DNA of 64,000 nt from Erythrobacter sp. 3-20A1M. Its GTDB lineage: Bacteria > Pseudomonadota > Alphaproteobacteria > Sphingomonadales > Sphingomonadaceae. Positions 44,563 through 55,963 of this stretch are shown here, piece after piece; the first letter of the stretch is position 1, and the number at the start of each line of letters is the position of its first letter. The notes under the pieces are model-generated. The model ran no database searches, was not told the DNA's origin, and was given only the letters and a program-made list of their open reading frames with translations. The translations under genes and the position numbers were made by a program. The stretch is from contig NZ_CP045200.1 of assembly GCF_018636735.1 (NCBI RefSeq), forward strand, positions 930,001-994,000, read 5' to 3'.

Positions 44563-46614
44563 TCATTTCACAGGCTGAATGCGGATCGCCAGACCACCGC
44601 CCGGCGCCAGCCAGAAGCTGCGCTTGTCCCCGGCTTTCACGGTGAAGCTGTCATAGGCGATGCGATGGCGCGCCTCGGTTTGGTAGGTAGCGCCTTCGCC
44701 GTCCTTCCACACCGTCGCGTGATAGGTCTTGCCAGGGTCGAGGAAGCCGAAATCCAGCGTCACGTCGCGTGCCGTCGCATCGTTGATTCCGCCCGCGTAC
44801 CAGTCCGCGCTGTTGCGGTCCTTGCGCGCGAAAATCGCGTAGTCACCAATCTCGCCCGCGATCAGATGGCTCTCTGCCCAGTCGGCCGGAACGGCCTTGA
44901 TGAATTCGAGCTCGCGCGGGTGATCGGCCAGGTTCTCGACGAAATCCGCCGCCATCTGGATCGGCGAATAGATCGCGAGATAGAGGCCGAGCTGCTTGGC
45001 CAGCGTCGAGGACATCGGCACGCCGTTCCCGCCTTCCAGGCTTAGCACGCCGGGCGTATAGTCCATCGGGCCCGACAGCATCCGGGTGTAGACCAGCGTC
45101 GGCTCGTGCTCTGGCGGGTTGTTGAAGGGCGCCCAGGCATTGTATTCCTGGCCCCGGGCGCCTTCCCGCGCGACCCAGTTGGGATAGGTCCGGCGGAGCC
45201 CGGTATCCTTGATCGGCTCATGCGTGTCGATCGCGACGTGGTTTTTCGCCGCTTCCTCCACCACGCGCAGCATATGCTGGGACTGCCGCTGGCCGTCGTG
45301 CCACTCCATCACCTGTCCTTCGCACGGGTCGGCGATGTCGGCATTGCACGAGATGATGCTGCCTGCATCGGCGACGTAGCCTGTCTTTACCACGTCGATG
45401 CCGAGCTGCCCGTTCTGCTTCATCGCATCGGCCAGCTGCATCTCGTAATTGGCGATATTGCCGCCGGTTTCGTTATGGCCGATCAGGTGGACGCCCTTCG
45501 ATTTCGCGTATTTCGCGAGGTAGTCGAGATCGAAATCGGGATAGGGTTTGGTGAAACTGAAGTCGCGGCCATTGCCGAACCACTGTCCGTCCCAGCCATA
45601 GTCCCACCCCTCGACCAGCACGCCGCGAAACCCGTTCTTCGCGGCGAAATCGATATACTGCTTTGTTCGCTCGGTGGTCGCGCCGTGGTCGGGGCCCTGC
45701 GCCCAGGTCCACTTGCCCGAGATCATTCCCCACCAGATGCCGATATACTTGGCCGGCTTGAACCAGCTGACATCGCCCAACTTGTTCGGTTCGTTGAGGT
45801 TGAGCTCGAGATCGTTCTCGACCAACCCTGCGGCGTCCGAAGCAATGCGGATCGTGCGCCACGGCGTGGTGAAGGCGCCCTTGCGCACCACCTTGGCCCC
45901 GCGCGAGGACGGGGCGAGGACCGCGCGGAACCGTCCGCCATCCATCCGCTGCAGCCACATGCCCGAATAATCGACCAGCGCCGCCTCGTGGATCGACATG
46001 TGCGTGCCGTCCTTCAGGCGAAACGTGATCGGCGTGTGCGCCATCGCCACAGCGTCGATCGGGGTCTGGTGATAGAGATATTCGTAGCGGTTCCAGTCGC
46101 CCGCCTGGATCCACCATGCGGTGCCGCCCTCGGTCGCCTGCGGAGCGAGGTCGAACTCGGTCAACTCCTCTGCAATCCGCACCTCGGGCTTGTCCGCGCG
46201 CGCCGGCAATTCGTAGCGGAAGCCGACGCCGTCGTCGAACACGCGCATCCGCACGTTGAACTCGCGGTGCGCGCCGGTCTTCTGGCGGAAGGTGGTGGCG
46301 AGCTCGTTATGGTGGTCGACCACCCACTGCCGCTCGCCCCATGGCTGCTCCCAGCGCGTGTCGGCACTGTCGGTCGTCTCGCCCGCAATCGCGAAGTCGC
46401 GGCGCAGCGGGTCTTCGTCGGTCAGGTTGAAGCCGAGATGCGAGGGCGCGAACAGCTGCGCGCCGTCCTTCGTCACTGAATAGAACGGCTTGCCCTCGTC
46501 ATCGACGTCGAGCTTCACCACGATATGTCCGTCGGGCGAAGCGACTTCGCCCGCCAGCGCGGCACTCGGCAGCATCATGACGGGGGCGATCAGGGCGAAC
46601 CAGCGCATTCTCAA
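44563..46614 (-). CDS. Glycoside hydrolase family 97 alpha-glucosidase (SusB-like)
   Basis: 683 residues with a signal peptide (MRMRWFALIAPVMMLPSAALA), so it is exported to the periplasm. The N-terminal beta-sandwich contains HIVVKLDVDDEGKPFYSVTK, and the central barrel has KYIGIWWGMISGKWTWAQGP, FRGVLVEGWDYGWDG and HLIGHNETGGN, which are GH97 signatures with acidic catalytic candidates. GPMDYTPGVLSLEGGNGVPM belongs to the catalytic core. SusB-type enzymes release glucose from maltooligosaccharides. Its ATG overlaps the stop of the GH13 gene (ATGA), the last step of a receptor-amylase-glucosidase operon. Confidence 0.95.
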   Translation of the reverse strand: MRMRWFALIAPVMMLPSAALAGEVASPDGHIVVKLDVDDEGKPFYSVTKDGAQLFAPSHLGFNLTDEDPLRRDFAIAGETTDSADTRWEQPWGERQWVVDHHNELATTFRQKTGAHREFNVRMRVFDDGVGFRYELPARADKPEVRIAEELTEFDLAPQATEGGTAWWIQAGDWNRYEYLYHQTPIDAVAMAHTPITFRLKDGTHMSIHEAALVDYSGMWLQRMDGGRFRAVLAPSSRGAKVVRKGAFTTPWRTIRIASDAAGLVENDLELNLNEPNKLGDVSWFKPAKYIGIWWGMISGKWTWAQGPDHGATTERTKQYIDFAAKNGFRGVLVEGWDYGWDGQWFGNGRDFSFTKPYPDFDLDYLAKYAKSKGVHLIGHNETGGNIANYEMQLADAMKQNGQLGIDVVKTGYVADAGSIISCNADIADPCEGQVMEWHDGQRQSQHMLRVVEEAAKNHVAIDTHEPIKDTGLRRTYPNWVAREGARGQEYNAWAPFNNPPEHEPTLVYTRMLSGPMDYTPGVLSLEGGNGVPMSSTLAKQLGLYLAIYSPIQMAADFVENLADHPRELEFIKAVPADWAESHLIAGEIGDYAIFARKDRNSADWYAGGINDATARDVTLDFGFLDPGKTYHATVWKDGEGATYQTEARHRIAYDSFTVKAGDKRSFWLAPGGGLAIRIQPVK

Positions 46615-48257
46615 ATCTCCAGTATCAGTGCGCCGAATGGCGGCAGCGTATCGGTCGAGGCGTCATTGGCAGCCGCCAGCACGCGGCCCGAGCAGTCGTT
46701 GAGCGGTTTCGGCTCCGGCCCGAGATTGAACAGGCAGCGGACGCACCGTCCGCCATGCTCGCGGGTGAAATCGAGTAGGTCGCCGTTCGCCCGGCAGCTT
46801 GAAACGGCACCATGATGCAGCGCGGGATCGCCATTGCGCAACGCCAGCGCCCGCTTGGTGAAGGACAGCAGCGAGTCCGGGTCGTCGCTCTGCCGCGCCA
46901 CCGCGCGCGCCAGGTTTTCCGCGCCGACCGGCAGCCACGGTGCATCCGATCCGAAGCCGCCATGCGAATCGTGGCCGACCCATGGCATCGGCGTCCGCGC
47001 TCCGTCGCGCGAGAGAGTAAGCGGCCAGTTCGCGATCGCTTCGGGATCGTGGAGCTGGTCGAACGGGATATCGACCTGCGTCAGTCCCAGCTCCTCGCCC
47101 TGGTAGAAAATGATATTGCCGCGCAGGCAGGCCAGCAGCAGGACCTTCAACCGTGCCGCGGCATCGCGATGCTCGAGATCCCACCAGCGGCTGAGCGCAC
47201 GCGGAGCGTCGTGGTTCTCGAAGGCCCAGCTCGGCCAGCCGGTGCCGTCCTCGTCGGGCCACTCGGCCAGTGCCGCGCAGACCAAGCCGGCGGTGAGGCG
47301 ATCGGCATAGAGGAAGTTGAAGCCGTAGGCGGAGTTCAGATGTTCTTCGCCTTGCGTGAAGCTCTTCATCTCCGCCTCGGCTTCGTCCCCACCGACCTCC
47401 GCCACCGTGAAAATGCCGTCGTATTTGTCGGTGAGCGCGCGGATTCGCGCGATGAAGCGCGGGATGTCGGGATGCGACATGTTGCGCGTCTTCAGTTGGA
47501 AGTCGAACGGCCGGGTGCGCGGCTTATTGGTCGGTGGCGCGGGCGGATTGTCGCGCAGTTCCGGATCGTGCATCGCGAAATTGAGCGCGTCGATCCGGAA
47601 CCCGTCGACCCCGCGGTCGAGCCAGAAGCGCATTACGCCCAGCACTGCGTCCTGGACCGCCAGGTTGTGCAGGTTGAGCTGCGGCTGGCAGTTCAGGAAA
47701 TTGTGCAGGTAATACTGCCCGCGCCGCGCGTCCCACGTCCATGCCGGGCCGCCGAAGACCGACTGCCAGTTCGACGGCGGCGAGCCGTCGGGCTTCGCGT
47801 CAGCCCAGACATACCAATCGGCCTTCGCATTGTCGCGCGAGGCCCGGCTTTCGGCGAACCATGCGTGCTGGTCGGAGGTGTGCGAATAGACCTGGTCGAT
47901 CAGCACCTTCAGGCCGAGCGCATGCGTGCGCTCGACCAGCGCGTCGAAATCGGCGAGCGTGCCGAAGATCGGGTCGACATCGCAATAATCGGCGACGTCG
48001 TAGCCGAAATCCTTCATCGGCGAGCGGAAGAAGGGCGAGATCCAGATCGCATCCACGCCAAGCTCGGCAACGTGATCCAGCCGGCTGGTGATGCCGGGCA
48101 GATCGCCGATCCCGTCGCCGTTCGAATCCATGAAGCTGCGCGGATAGATCTGGTAGATCGTCGCCCCGCGCCACCACGGGCGTTCGGACGCCTCGGCCCC
48201 CGGGGCAATTCGCGTGTCGGGTCGCGAGCTCACCGTGCGGTCTCGCTGACGCGGCAT
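46611..48257 (-). CDS. GH13 alpha-glucosidase (oligo-alpha-glucosidase type)
   Basis: 548 residues. The GH13 regions are all present: DQVYSHTSDQHAWF (region I), GFRIDALNFA with nucleophile Asp223, FTVAEVGGDEAE with the acid/base Glu, and FENHDAPR with the stabilising Asp. No signal peptide is evident, so it is probably cytoplasmic, cleaving imported maltooligosaccharides to glucose. The ATG at 48257 overlaps the amylase end by 28 bases; a GTG at 48233 overlapping its TGA (GTGA) is an alternative and perhaps better coupled start, removing eight residues. Confidence 0.95.
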   Translation of the reverse strand: MPRQRDRTVSSRPDTRIAPGAEASERPWWRGATIYQIYPRSFMDSNGDGIGDLPGITSRLDHVAELGVDAIWISPFFRSPMKDFGYDVADYCDVDPIFGTLADFDALVERTHALGLKVLIDQVYSHTSDQHAWFAESRASRDNAKADWYVWADAKPDGSPPSNWQSVFGGPAWTWDARRGQYYLHNFLNCQPQLNLHNLAVQDAVLGVMRFWLDRGVDGFRIDALNFAMHDPELRDNPPAPPTNKPRTRPFDFQLKTRNMSHPDIPRFIARIRALTDKYDGIFTVAEVGGDEAEAEMKSFTQGEEHLNSAYGFNFLYADRLTAGLVCAALAEWPDEDGTGWPSWAFENHDAPRALSRWWDLEHRDAAARLKVLLLACLRGNIIFYQGEELGLTQVDIPFDQLHDPEAIANWPLTLSRDGARTPMPWVGHDSHGGFGSDAPWLPVGAENLARAVARQSDDPDSLLSFTKRALALRNGDPALHHGAVSSCRANGDLLDFTREHGGRCVRCLFNLGPEPKPLNDCSGRVLAAANDASTDTLPPFGALILEI

Positions 48258-50118
48258 ACCGCCCAGCCCAAGGCCGGGAGCGAAAATGCGGCGCTGCCTG
48301 GCGCGGTTACCGCAGCGGGGCAGGATCCGGCGAGCGTTTCGAATTTCCGCACGGCGTAGCCTAGTTCGACATTGCCAGCGCGCGGGTCGCCGGCGGTATT
48401 GAAGACGAGCAGGTACTCGCTCCCGTCCTCGGGATCGAAGCGGCTGGCCGCGAACAGCCCCGGCTGCTCCTCGGTATGCCGGATCACCTGCCGCCCGCGG
48501 GTGAGCGCCGGATGCGCCAAGCGAATTGCGGAGAATTGCTTGATGAGGCGGAACAGCGGGTGGCTCTCGTCGAAATTGGCCTCAGCCGTCGTGGCATCGG
48601 TGCCGATCAGGTCGTTGTCGTTGTAGACCGCGGTGCGGCTCGGCATCATGTCCTCGCGCGCGGACTGGTCGTTACCGTCGCCGACGAAGCCCTGCTCGTC
48701 GCCGTAATAAATCACCGGCGAACCGCGCAGCGTCAGCATCATCGCATGGCCGAGCATAACCCGCGCAGCAGCTCGTCCTGCGAGATGCCGGGCATGTCCT
48801 CCTTCAGCAGGGTGGAGAAGCGGCCCATGTCGTGATTGCCGAGGAAGGTCGGCAGACTGCGGGCGTTTTCCTCGCCGCCCTCGTAGAGCACATCGCCGTC
48901 GAACATCTGCGCCAGTACCGATGTCCCGGCCCCGCGCCCGAGTATCTCTCGCATCGCCGCCTGGAACGCGAAATCGAGTACCGCCGGAAGGTGATCCCGC
49001 CGGGTGTATTGCGCGATATAGCCATTGTCGGGCACGTCCTTGTAGATCTCGCCGAACATGTGGAAGTGCGGGATGCCGCGCGCCTTCGCCCGTGCCTCGA
49101 TCGCCGGAACGAAGCTCTGCCAGAAGCCGGGATCGACATGGCGCGCGGTATCGATGCGGAAGCCGTCGATGCCGAAATCGTCGATCCACCGACCATAGAT
49201 GTCGATCATGCCCTGTCGTACCGCCGGGCTCTCCGTGAACAAATCGTCGAGCCCGGAAAAGTCGCCGAACCGCGCACTTTCGCCGGTGAAGGTGCTGTTG
49301 CCGCGATTGTGATAATGGATCGGATCGTTGAGCCAGGCCGGGACCTTCACGTCCCTCTCAGCCTCCGGAACGTAAGGCTCGTACGCCCAGCCCGGATCGG
49401 TCAGCCGCGCGAAATTCGCTTCGCTCGAATCCCCGTCGCCCCTGAATTCCGGATTGATCGCTTCGCCTCCGGGTCCGCCCCGGGTCGAATAGGGATAGTC
49501 GCCCTTGCTGCGATAGGGATAACCCTGCCCCTTCCCGTCGCGATACTGGATCACGTCGGCGGTGTGGTTGGTGATGATGTCCATATAGACCTTCATCCCG
49601 CGCGCATGTGCCGCCTCGACGAAAGTGCGGAATTCTTCTCGGGTGCCGAAATGGCCGTCGGGGCGGGTGAAGTCGGTCACCCAGTAACCGTGATAGCCCG
49701 CACTCTCGTCACCCTCGGGCCCTTGCACCGGCTTGTTCTGGAAGATCGGTGCGACCCAGATCGCGGTGATGCCGAGATCCTGGAGATAGCCGAGCTTCTC
49801 GGTCAGCCCCTTCAGGTCGCCACCGTGGTAAAAACCCTTCGCGGTAGGGTCGTAGCCGGTCGCGAGGCGATCGCCGGTGAAGTCGCCATGATCGTTCGCA
49901 GTGTCGCCGTTCACGAAGCGGTCGGGCAGGACGAAATAGACGATCTCCTCCGACGGCAGTCGCTCGCGCAGCGTGTCCGGCCCAGCTACGGGGGCCGCAG
50001 CCGGGGGGCTTTCCTGCGCGCTGACGCAGGCCGACATGCCCAAACATATCGACGCCAGCGGCGCCAGCCGCACCATCCCGGCGAACTTGCGCAAGCGCTG
50101 CGAACTGATGCTCTGCAC
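48230..50118 (-). pseudogene. GH13 alpha-amylase family enzyme, exported, with a one-base frameshift
   Basis: The first 452 codons read as an exported GH13 enzyme: a signal with lipobox-like LGMSAC near residue 31, then DIITNHTADVIQYRDG, GFRIDTARHVDPGFW, HMFGEIYKD and FLGNHDMGRF, the four catalytic regions. At about 48761-48765 the good frame changes: after DELLR the sense continues as VMLGHAMMLTLRGSPVIYYG in the other frame to 48230, through a normal C-terminal beta domain. Restoring one C (CGCGGG to CGCCGGG) yields one protein of about 629 residues. All catalytic residues lie before the shift. It would produce maltooligosaccharides for uptake. Confidence 0.9.
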
Positions 50119-50225
50119 GGTGCCCTCCTAACCCGGCGAGCCGGAGCCGGGTAGCCGATGTTTTTGCCAGCGGAAGCGTCGGGGGCGCGAACCGTGCCGC
50201 GGGACCCCGACGCTGCCGGGTTCGA

Positions 50226-53020
50226 TCAGAACTTGTAGGTGAAGCCGGCCAGGAAGCGGCGACCGAAGCTCTGGTAGTCGATCACCTGGCGGGGGTCGCC
50301 GCCCGGGTTGAGCGACACGAACGGCTCGTCGGTCAGGTTCTGGCCCTGGATATAGACGGACAGGCCATCGAGCGATCCGCCGAAATCGTAGCCGATCTGC
50401 GCATCGATTATCAGCTCGTCCTTCGCGATCCGCCGCGTCGGCGAACCGCCGAACCCGGTGAAGTCGCCCAGGAACCCGGTACGATAGCGAGCGCTGCCCC
50501 GCAGGTTCAGCCCGTACTTCTCGAAGAACAGCGTTCCGTTGGCGACCCATTTCGAATAGCCCGGAATCTGCGTTTCGTCGCCGAGCAGGTTGAGCACCTT
50601 GGTCTCGGTATAGCCCACCCCGCCGGTCACGCCGAAACCGTCGAGTGCCCGGGTGAACAGGTCGAAGGGAACCGTGGCGGCGAGCTCGGCACCGTACAGC
50701 TCTCCGCTGCCGGTGTTCGCCGGCTGGTCGACCAGGCCGGTCAGCGTCGCCGGGGCCTGACCCGTCGGGAGCGGGAACCCGGTGAAGTCGAACGGTACCT
50801 TGGATTTGTCGACGTAGCTCTTGATATCCTTGTAGAACAATTGGAGCGCGATGACCCCGCTCGATCCGAAATATTTCTCGAAGTTGAGGTCGAAGGCGTT
50901 GGCGCGATAGGGACGCAGATAGGGATTGCCGCCGCTACCCGAGAGGTAGGGATAGAGGCCGGTCGGGCTCTGTCCGTCGACCGTGGTCGTGACGCCGTAG
51001 GCGATCGCCACCCGCAGATCGTCGAGCCGCGGACGCATTACCTCCCGGGCCGCGGCGGCGCGGATCACGAAGCCGCTGTCGAAGCGTAGCGAGAGATTGA
51101 TGCTGGGCAGCACGTCCCAGTAATCGTCGCCGCGGGTCACGGGCACGAACACGCCGTTGGGAATGGTGAGCCCGCTCGATTTTTGCGACGTGCCGATCGC
51201 CTGGACGCCGAAATTGCCGGTCAGCTCTGTTGTGCCCAGCGGCACGCGGATATCGGCTTGGCCGTACAGCGTCATCAAATCCTCGCTGATGGTGTACGCC
51301 TTGGCGATGACGTCGGGCACGCTGTTGGGCCGCAGTTCGAGCACGCCGTTCGCAAGCAGTTCGCGCGGGTCGTAGCTCAGGATCGGACCGAGACCGAGAT
51401 AGGTGAGGTCGGTCGATCCGACGATGTATTGCGAGGGGATCGGCGCCTCGGTCGCACCGCCCGGGATCAGCACGAAGGATTCCTCGGGCGTCAGCGACTT
51501 GTCGCGGTCGGTGTAGTTCATCCCGACTTTCACGGCGGAGATGAAGCCGTCCATCTCACGCTGCACCTGCACGCGGTATTGCTTGAGCTCGTCCTTGACG
51601 ATGCGGTCGTTACTGTAGCCGGCCTGAATGGTGCTGCCGCCCCAGCCCAGCGGGTCGGTCAGGAAGACGAGGCCGGGATTGGAATAGTTCAGCGCGGGGT
51701 CGAAGAACGTCCCCTCGGTCCCGGTCTCGAAGCCGATCGTGTCAGTCGCGCCGTTGCCCCGACCGTAGCCGGTGCCCGAATAGCTTTCCAGGCTCAGCTC
51801 GTGCCGGTCGGTGCGCGAATAGCCGAAATCGAAGAACGCGCTCCACCCGTCGTCGCCTTCGTACAGGGCGTTGAAGCCGCCCGAATAGAGCTTGGCATCG
51901 CGCTCGAACACGTCGTTGCGGATGACCCCCTCGACATTGGTGAAGGTGCCGGAGGTGTAGAGACCGTCGGAGGCGGTCGCTGTCGCGGGATCGAAGCGGG
52001 AGCCATTGTTGGCGGGATCGGTGACGCTGAGGCCGTTCTGGCCGTCGAATGCCAGCGGCAGTTCGATGCCGCGCTTGGTCTGGTCGTCGTGAAAATCGGA
52101 ATAGAAGCCGTCGGCGGTCAACGTGATGGTGTCGGTCGGCTTAAACTGCAGCGTCCCGGTCAGGCCGAAACGGGTCAGCTGGGTCGAGGTGACGTAGCTC
52201 TTCGATCCGCCGATGACATTGTTGCCGTTGACGGTGTTGTAGCCCCAGGCGTTGAACTCCTGCACCTGATAGGGCTCGTCGATGTAGGATGCCGATAGGG
52301 CGATGCCGATCGTGTCGTCGGCGAACTGGTCGACATAGGTCGCGTTCGCGCGGTAGCCAAATTCCTTCGACCCGGCGTTCAGCTTGCCGAGATCGGTATA
52401 CGAACCGCGCGCACCCACCGCGAAGACCTGCTTGCCGTATTCGAGCGGCCGGATGGTGCGGATATCGACGGTGCCGACCAGACCCTGTCCGACGAGCGAG
52501 GCGCTGGGCGTCTTGTAGACCACCACCTGACTCACGACCTCGGCCGGGTATTGGTCGAACTCGACCGCGCGCGCATCCCCAAGCGAGGTCTGCTCGCGCC
52601 CGTTCAGCAAGGTCTGCGAGAAGTCGGGCCCGAACCCGCGGATCGAGATGACGTTCGCACGACCGTTAAGGCGCTGTGCGGTGACGCCGGGCAGGCGCGC
52701 GATCGATTCGCCGATCGAATTGTCGGGGAGCTTGCCGATATCTTCCTGCGCCACCGATTCGAGGATCAGGCGCTGCGCTTCTTCTCCGAAACGGCGCTCT
52801 GCAGCGCGCCGCGAAAGCCCGTCACGACGATGACGTTCTCGGGCGTTTGCCCCTCGGCGGCGTCCGCCTTCTCCGGTGCCGTCACCGGACGGCCGACGTC
52901 TTCCTGCTGCGGCGCGGTCGGCTGGGTCGACTGGGCGAAGGCCGTCTGCGGAAGCAGCGCGAGCGCCAGCGCGATGGCGGAGCCGCTGGCTTCGTACGAA
53001 AGGGTTTTGCGAGAGCTCAC
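50226..53020 (-). pseudogene. TonB-dependent receptor for maltodextrins, with a frameshift near the plug
   Basis: A GTG start at 53020 follows GGGGAGGAAT, with signal TLSYEASGSAIALALALLPQ cleaved after AFA, then the TonB box-like ENVIVVTGFRGAL. About 83 codons in, at ~52775, the frame shifts by one missing base (AAGAAGCGCAGC probably lacks a G): the sense resumes as RLILESVAQEDIGKLPDNSI and runs to the aromatic C-terminus RRFLAGFTYKF at 50226. The plug (IARLPGVTAQRLNGRANVIS, IRGFGPDFSQTLLNGREQ) and the 22-strand barrel are complete. It imports maltooligosaccharides across the outer membrane with TonB energy. Confidence 0.9.
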
Positions 53021-53132
53021 GACGATATTCCTCCCCGGGTCAAATTTCGGCAGGGCCACGTTGTTGTTCTTCCCGGTCGCCGGTGGCGGCGGGTGTGTCC
53101 TGTGCCCCCGATTATTCGTCACCAGCGCGCGC

Positions 53133-53146
53133 ATACCAGTCGGTAT
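53133..53146. promoter_or_regulatory. LacI-type operator candidate
   Basis: ATACC-AGTC-GGTAT (53133-53146) is a perfect 5+5 inverted repeat in the 255-base gap between the divergent receptor and regulator genes, extended by the nearby CATACC and ACGTATG sequences. Size and place suit a LacI-family dimer site controlling both sides. Confidence 0.45.
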
Positions 53147-53275
53147 ACGTATGTTTGTGCAGCGCAGCACGGCGGTCTGTTGCCGATCTGCCATGGCTCA
53201 GATGCGTATGATCGCGTGCCTGCGCCCTTGCAACGGCGGCCCCACGCGGTAGGTTTGCAACAAGGGAGAGCACCA

Positions 53276-54310
53276 GTGCCGCGCAGTCCGAGCGGAAGGC
53301 CGACCAGCTTCGACATCGCTTATCGGGCGGGGGTTTCCCAGCCGACCGTCAGCCGTGCGCTGCGCGGGGATCGCTCGGTCAGCGAGGCGACCCGCGCGAA
53401 GATCGAGGCGATCGCGCGCGAGCTCAACTACACGGTCGACAAGAACGCATCCTCGCTGCGCACGCAGCGCGCGAACACCATCGCGCTGCTCTTCTTCGAG
53501 GATCCCACGCCCGACGAGAGCATGATCAACCCGTTCTTCCTCGCCATGCTCGGTTCGATCACGCGCGCTTGTGCCGATCGCGGGCTCGACCTGTTGATCT
53601 CGTTCCAGAACATGAGCGACGACTGGCACACGCAGTATCAGGACAGTCACCGCGCCGACGGGCTGATCCTGCTCGGCTATGGCGATTACAGCCTCTACGA
53701 ACACCGGCTCGAGCAGCTCCGCGAGCAGGGGACGTTTTTCGCCCGCTGGGGTTCGGTCAGCCTCGACGAGGGCGGGTCTACCGTCGGCTCCGACAATATC
53801 GGCGCCGGCCGGATGGCGGGTGAACACCTGATTGCGCGCGGACGGAGGCAAATCGCGTTTCTCGGGCATGCGGACGACCACTATCCCGAATTCGCGCATC
53901 GTTATCGCGGGTTGTGCGAGGCGCTGCGCACCGCGGGCGAACCGGTCGACGCCGCCCTGCAGTTCGACGCCATCACGACAGAACGTGCAGGCTACGATGC
54001 GGGCCGCGCGCTGATCGCGTCGGGCGCGCCATTCGACGCGGTCTTCGCCGCAAGCGACCTGATCGCCATCGGGGCGCTGCGCGCGCTGGCCGAGGCGGGG
54101 AAGAGCGTGCCGGGCGAAGTGGCGGTGGTAGGCTTCGACGATATCCCCGCCGCCAGCCTGACCAACCCGCCCCTGACCACGGTGATGCAGGATATGCGCG
54201 GCGCGGGGGAGAGCCTCGTCGAGACGCTGATGGCCCAGATCGCGGGTCGCGGCGGCCCCGACCATCACCTTCCCACGCGGCTCGTGGTGCGGGGCAGCAC
54301 CGGCGGCTGA
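53276..54310 (+). CDS. LacI-family transcriptional regulator of the maltodextrin locus
   Basis: 344 residues from a GTG start at 53276, preceded by AAGGGAGAG; the frame is open for 430 bases upstream but carries no family sequence. The N-terminal HTH is [20 protein letters not shown], with the hinge [20 protein letters not shown]. The periplasmic-binding-like core follows ([40 protein letters not shown]). It would sense a maltooligosaccharide or related effector. It is divergent from the TonB receptor and followed by the sugar transporter. Confidence 0.93.
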   Translation: MPRSPSGRPTSFDIAYRAGVSQPTVSRALRGDRSVSEATRAKIEAIARELNYTVDKNASSLRTQRANTIALLFFEDPTPDESMINPFFLAMLGSITRACADRGLDLLISFQNMSDDWHTQYQDSHRADGLILLGYGDYSLYEHRLEQLREQGTFFARWGSVSLDEGGSTVGSDNIGAGRMAGEHLIARGRRQIAFLGHADDHYPEFAHRYRGLCEALRTAGEPVDAALQFDAITTERAGYDAGRALIASGAPFDAVFAASDLIAIGALRALAEAGKSVPGEVAVVGFDDIPAASLTNPPLTTVMQDMRGAGESLVETLMAQIAGRGGPDHHLPTRLVVRGSTGG

Positions 54311-54430
54311 TCCCGGCGCGCCGGCGCCATGTATTCGTATGCGACTTGTCGGGTGCGAGGGATCGTGCCAGCAAATCGCCCGAACGCAGGCGGGCACCAG
54401 ACCCGCCGCGACAGGGGAAGGACGGGTACG

Positions 54431-55963
54431 ATGCAGGCGAGCCCAAAGCCGCGCCAGAGTTTCTGGGGCCTGTGGAACATCAGCTTCGGCTTCTTCGGGA
54501 TCCAGATCGGCTTCGCGCTGCAGAATTCGAACATGAGCCGCGTGTTCCAGACGCTGGGCGCCAGCATGGACGATCTGCCAGCGCTGTGGGTCGCCGCGCC
54601 GCTGACCGGACTGATCGTCCAGCCGATCATCGGGCACCTGTCGGACCGCACCTGGAGCCGCCTCGGCCGCCGCCGCCCCTATTTCCTGACCGGGGCGGTG
54701 TTCGCCAGCATCGCGCTGTTCCTGATGCCGCTCGCGCCCGGCTTCGGTGCGCCGCTGCTGTTCGCCGCCACGCTGCTGTGGCTGCTCGACGCCAGCCTCA
54801 ATATCTCGATGGAGCCGTTCCGCGCATTCGTCGGCGACATGCTCCATGTGGACCAGCACGCGGCGGGTTACGCCGTACAGACCGCCTTCATCGGCATGGG
54901 TGCGGTGATCGGGTCGATCTTCCCCTGGGTGCTGGAGCATCTGGGCGTCGCCAACGTGGCCGCGCCCGGCGCCCTGCCCGATACGGTCCGCTGGAGCTTC
55001 TGGGCGGGCGCGGTGGCATTGTTCGGCGCGGTGCTGTGGACCGTCGTCACCACCCGCGAATACAGCCCGGATGAGCAGGCGGCCTTTGCCGTCGAGAAGG
55101 CGATACCGACCGAGCAGCCGGTGCGTGCACTCGCGGCCAAGAGCTACCTTTCGTGCCTGCTGTGGATCGTCGCGGGAACCGTGGTCGCGCTCGGCGTAGC
55201 CGAGTTCGGGCTGGAGAAGGAAGTCTACCTGCTCGGCGGGCTGCTGGCAGCTTACGGTGTCCTCAGCGCCCTTGCGATATCGCTCGCCAAACAGGGCCGG
55301 ACCAACGGCATGCTGACCCAGATCGTCGGCGATTTCTCGGGCATGCCCGACGTCATGAAGCGCCTCGCGCTGGTCCAGTTCTTCAGCTGGAGCGCGCTGT
55401 TCATCATGTGGATCAACACGACGCCGGTGGTCACGCAATACGTCTTCGGCAGCACCGATACCGCAAGCGCGGCCTACAACGAGGGTGCGAACTGGGTGAA
55501 CGTGCTGTTCACGGTCTACAACGGCGTCGCCGCAGTGGCGGCGCTCGCCCTGCTGCCCCTGCTCAGCCGCCGTTTCGGCCAGGTCATGACGCACTCGATC
55601 TCTCTGACGCTGGGCGCGGTCGGCTTCCTGATGTTCGTGTTCGTGCGCAATGCGGAGGCGCTGCTGGTGGCCGAGATCGGCATCGGCATCGCCTGGGCCA
55701 GCATCCTCGCGATGCCCTACGCCATCCTCGCCAGCAACCTGCCGCAGGCGAAGCTCGGCATCTATATGGGCCTGTTCAACATCTTCATCGTCGTGCCGCA
55801 GCTGATCGTGGCGACGGTAATGGGATCGATCATGAAGGCGTTCTTCCCCGCAGAGCCGGTATGGACGATGCTCTTCGCCGCTGCATCTTGGATTGTCGCC
55901 GCACTCGCCATGCTGCGCGTCGCCGCCGCGGTGCCGCAGATGCCCAAGCGAGAGTCCGAATGA
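54431..55963 (+). CDS. MFS sugar transporter, MalT/SLC45-like (maltose or maltodextrin)
   Basis: 510 residues from ATG 54431, following GGGAAGGACGG; the open frame extends upstream without family sequence. [60 protein letters not shown] and [20 protein letters not shown] are characteristic of the bacterial GPH/SLC45-type sugar:H+ symporters found in TonB-linked maltose loci. About twelve transmembrane segments are seen. With the receptor and periplasmic hydrolases, it completes uptake across both membranes. Confidence 0.93.
   Translation: MQASPKPRQSFWGLWNISFGFFGIQIGFALQNSNMSRVFQTLGASMDDLPALWVAAPLTGLIVQPIIGHLSDRTWSRLGRRRPYFLTGAVFASIALFLMPLAPGFGAPLLFAATLLWLLDASLNISMEPFRAFVGDMLHVDQHAAGYAVQTAFIGMGAVIGSIFPWVLEHLGVANVAAPGALPDTVRWSFWAGAVALFGAVLWTVVTTREYSPDEQAAFAVEKAIPTEQPVRALAAKSYLSCLLWIVAGTVVALGVAEFGLEKEVYLLGGLLAAYGVLSALAISLAKQGRTNGMLTQIVGDFSGMPDVMKRLALVQFFSWSALFIMWINTTPVVTQYVFGSTDTASAAYNEGANWVNVLFTVYNGVAAVAALALLPLLSRRFGQVMTHSISLTLGAVGFLMFVFVRNAEALLVAEIGIGIAWASILAMPYAILASNLPQAKLGIYMGLFNIFIVVPQLIVATVMGSIMKAFFPAEPVWTMLFAAASWIVAALAMLRVAAAVPQMPKRESE

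Noticed and set aside
53198-55594. 798-residue open frame on the minus strand
   Set aside because: Lies antisense to the LacI regulator and MFS transporter, both clear families; composition (His, Arg, Gly, Gln-rich) is that of a GC-rich shadow.
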